Below, piece after piece: positions 5,902 to 6,774 of a stretch of DNA of 6,774 bases. Under the pieces are notes generated by a model that worked only from the letters and a program-made list of their open reading frames with translations, ran no database searches and was not told where the DNA came from. The position numbers and the translations under genes are program-made. The stretch is from Candidatus Brevefilum sp. (GTDB taxonomy: Bacteria > Chloroflexota > Anaerolineae > Anaerolineales > Anaerolineaceae): assembly GCA_007119455.1 (NCBI GenBank), contig SKPR01000242.1, positions 1 to 6,774 on the forward strand. Direction: 5' to 3'. Numbering within the stretch: position 1 is the first letter of the stretch; the number at the start of each line of letters is the position of its first letter.

Positions 5902-6774
5902 ATGCAAACTGAAAGAGAGATCACCAAACACATCATCCACGCCATTCAGAGACGTAAGGATGATCCACACCTGCCTGAAGCCTATCGCCTCTTCAATGGT
6001 TTCTATGAAGGCTGCCCGGGTTTGGTGATGGACGGTTATGGCCCCACCATGGCCATTTTCGAACACGATGAACCCGGGTCAAAAAATGAAATTATCGAAG
6101 AAATTACCCGGTGGGCGGTCAAGGATTTCGAGCATCTGGAATCTGCTTTGCTTAAAAGCCGTCAGAGCCCTGACACACGACTTAAAAATGGTATCCTGGT
6201 TGCGGGCCAGGCCCTACCACCTTCGGTCTCAGAAAACGGCATCCGTTATGCCCTCGATTTACAGATGCACCAGGATGCCAGTTTCTACCCGGATACCCGC
6301 AACTTGCGAGCATGGCTGAAAAGGGAAATGGCAGAGAAGTCCGTGTTGAACACCTTTGCTTACACGGGCAGTCTGGGTGTGGCGGCAGGCAGTGGCGGCG
6401 CCAGGGAAGTTGTGCAGACCGACCTTAATAGTAAATTCCTCAACCTCGCCCAAAAATCATGGGCATTGAATTCATTAAAAGCTGAAAATCATCAGGTCAT
6501 TGTGGGGGATTTTTTCCGTGTTGTGGGCCGGATGCGAAACCAAAATCGGCTGTTTGATTGTGTGATCGTCGATCCGCCCTTTTTTTCGACAACAGATGCC
6601 GGGACGGTTGATTTAGAGAATAGAATGACCCCCCTGCTTAATAAGGTACGCCCGCTGGTAGCCCACGAAGGATGGCTGGTCGTGATTAATAACGCACTTT
6701 TTTTACCAGGTGAAGATTTCATGGCGGAATTAATGGCACTTTGCCAGAGTGCTTATTTGTCCTTTGAAGCGACC
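5902..6774 (+). CDS. RlmI-like class I SAM methyltransferase (3' end beyond window)
   Basis: The frame runs from ATG 5902 to the last base without a stop, showing 291 codons. AAAGGTGA (5885-5892) is a good ribosome binding site nine bases upstream. Residues 28-47 (YRLFNGFYEGCPGLVMDGYG) match the segment leading into the catalytic part of RlmI-type rRNA methyltransferases. The SAM-binding core follows: FYPDTRNLRAWL at 128-139, motif I NTFAYTGSLGVAA at 150-162, TDLN at 173-176 for the ribose, GDFF at 202-205, and the catalytic-loop motif DPPFF at 224-228. In RlmI the last is DPPKF and the product is m5C in 23S rRNA. The N-terminal PUA domain of RlmI is missing and the Lys is replaced by Phe, so target base and position are open. 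It starts 44 bp after the Trm9-like gene with no terminator between, so the two are probably one operon. Confidence 0.82.
   Translation, partial: MQTEREITKHIIHAIQRRKDDPHLPEAYRLFNGFYEGCPGLVMDGYGPTMAIFEHDEPGSKNEIIEEITRWAVKDFEHLESALLKSRQSPDTRLKNGILVAGQALPPSVSENGIRYALDLQMHQDASFYPDTRNLRAWLKREMAEKSVLNTFAYTGSLGVAAGSGGAREVVQTDLNSKFLNLAQKSWALNSLKAENHQVIVGDFFRVVGRMRNQNRLFDCVIVDPPFFSTTDAGTVDLENRMTPLLNKVRPLVAHEGWLVVINNALFLPGEDFMAELMALCQSAYLSFEAT

Noticed and set aside
1..6774. CRISPR array, tRNA or rRNA genes, phage genes, toxin-antitoxin or defence system
   Set aside because: No regularly spaced repeats, no tRNA cloverleaf or rRNA signature and no small paired genes were seen; apart from the MITE, the content is housekeeping-like.

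Overview
The window reads as ordinary chromosomal DNA of a mid-GC bacterium. The best guess is Chloroflexota, class Anaerolineae. This rests on a bacterial single-chain Elp3 and on the overall character of the proteins; it is inference, since no rRNA or marker-gene comparison was possible.

Left part (1-761, + strand): the C-terminal end of a probable MobA-like nucleotidyltransferase, coupled by a TAATG overlap to a complete PAP2-family membrane phosphatase. Next (762-1044) is a gene-free leader region. It holds a 101-bp non-coding mobile element at 918-1018. The element has GTAA...TTAC inverted termini and is bracketed by a perfect 8-bp direct repeat, the signature of an IS66-family MITE. It appears to have landed between a TATAAT box and the ribosome binding site of the following pirin-family gene (1045-1989).

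Central part: pirin converges on an elp3 gene (2153-3772, - strand), the radical-SAM/GNAT enzyme of tRNA wobble-uridine modification. A 137-bp divergent promoter region separates elp3 from a site-2-type intramembrane zinc protease with two CBS domains (3910-5025, + strand). That gene ends in a clear intrinsic terminator (5043-5076).

Right part: a sigma70-like promoter begins one base after the terminator T-tract and drives a class I methyltransferase (5117-5857). Its motifs resemble the Trm9/ALKBH8 methyltransferase family, which acts on the product of Elp3. It is followed after 44 bp by a second methyltransferase of the RlmI-like type (5902 to beyond the window end).

The most interesting reading is that elp3 and the Trm9-like gene, separated only by the protease gene, could form a bacterial route to mcm5U34 in tRNA: Elp3 makes cm5U and the methyltransferase esterifies it. 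The Trm9-like gene, and possibly elp3, also look as if they are expressed from leaderless mRNAs.
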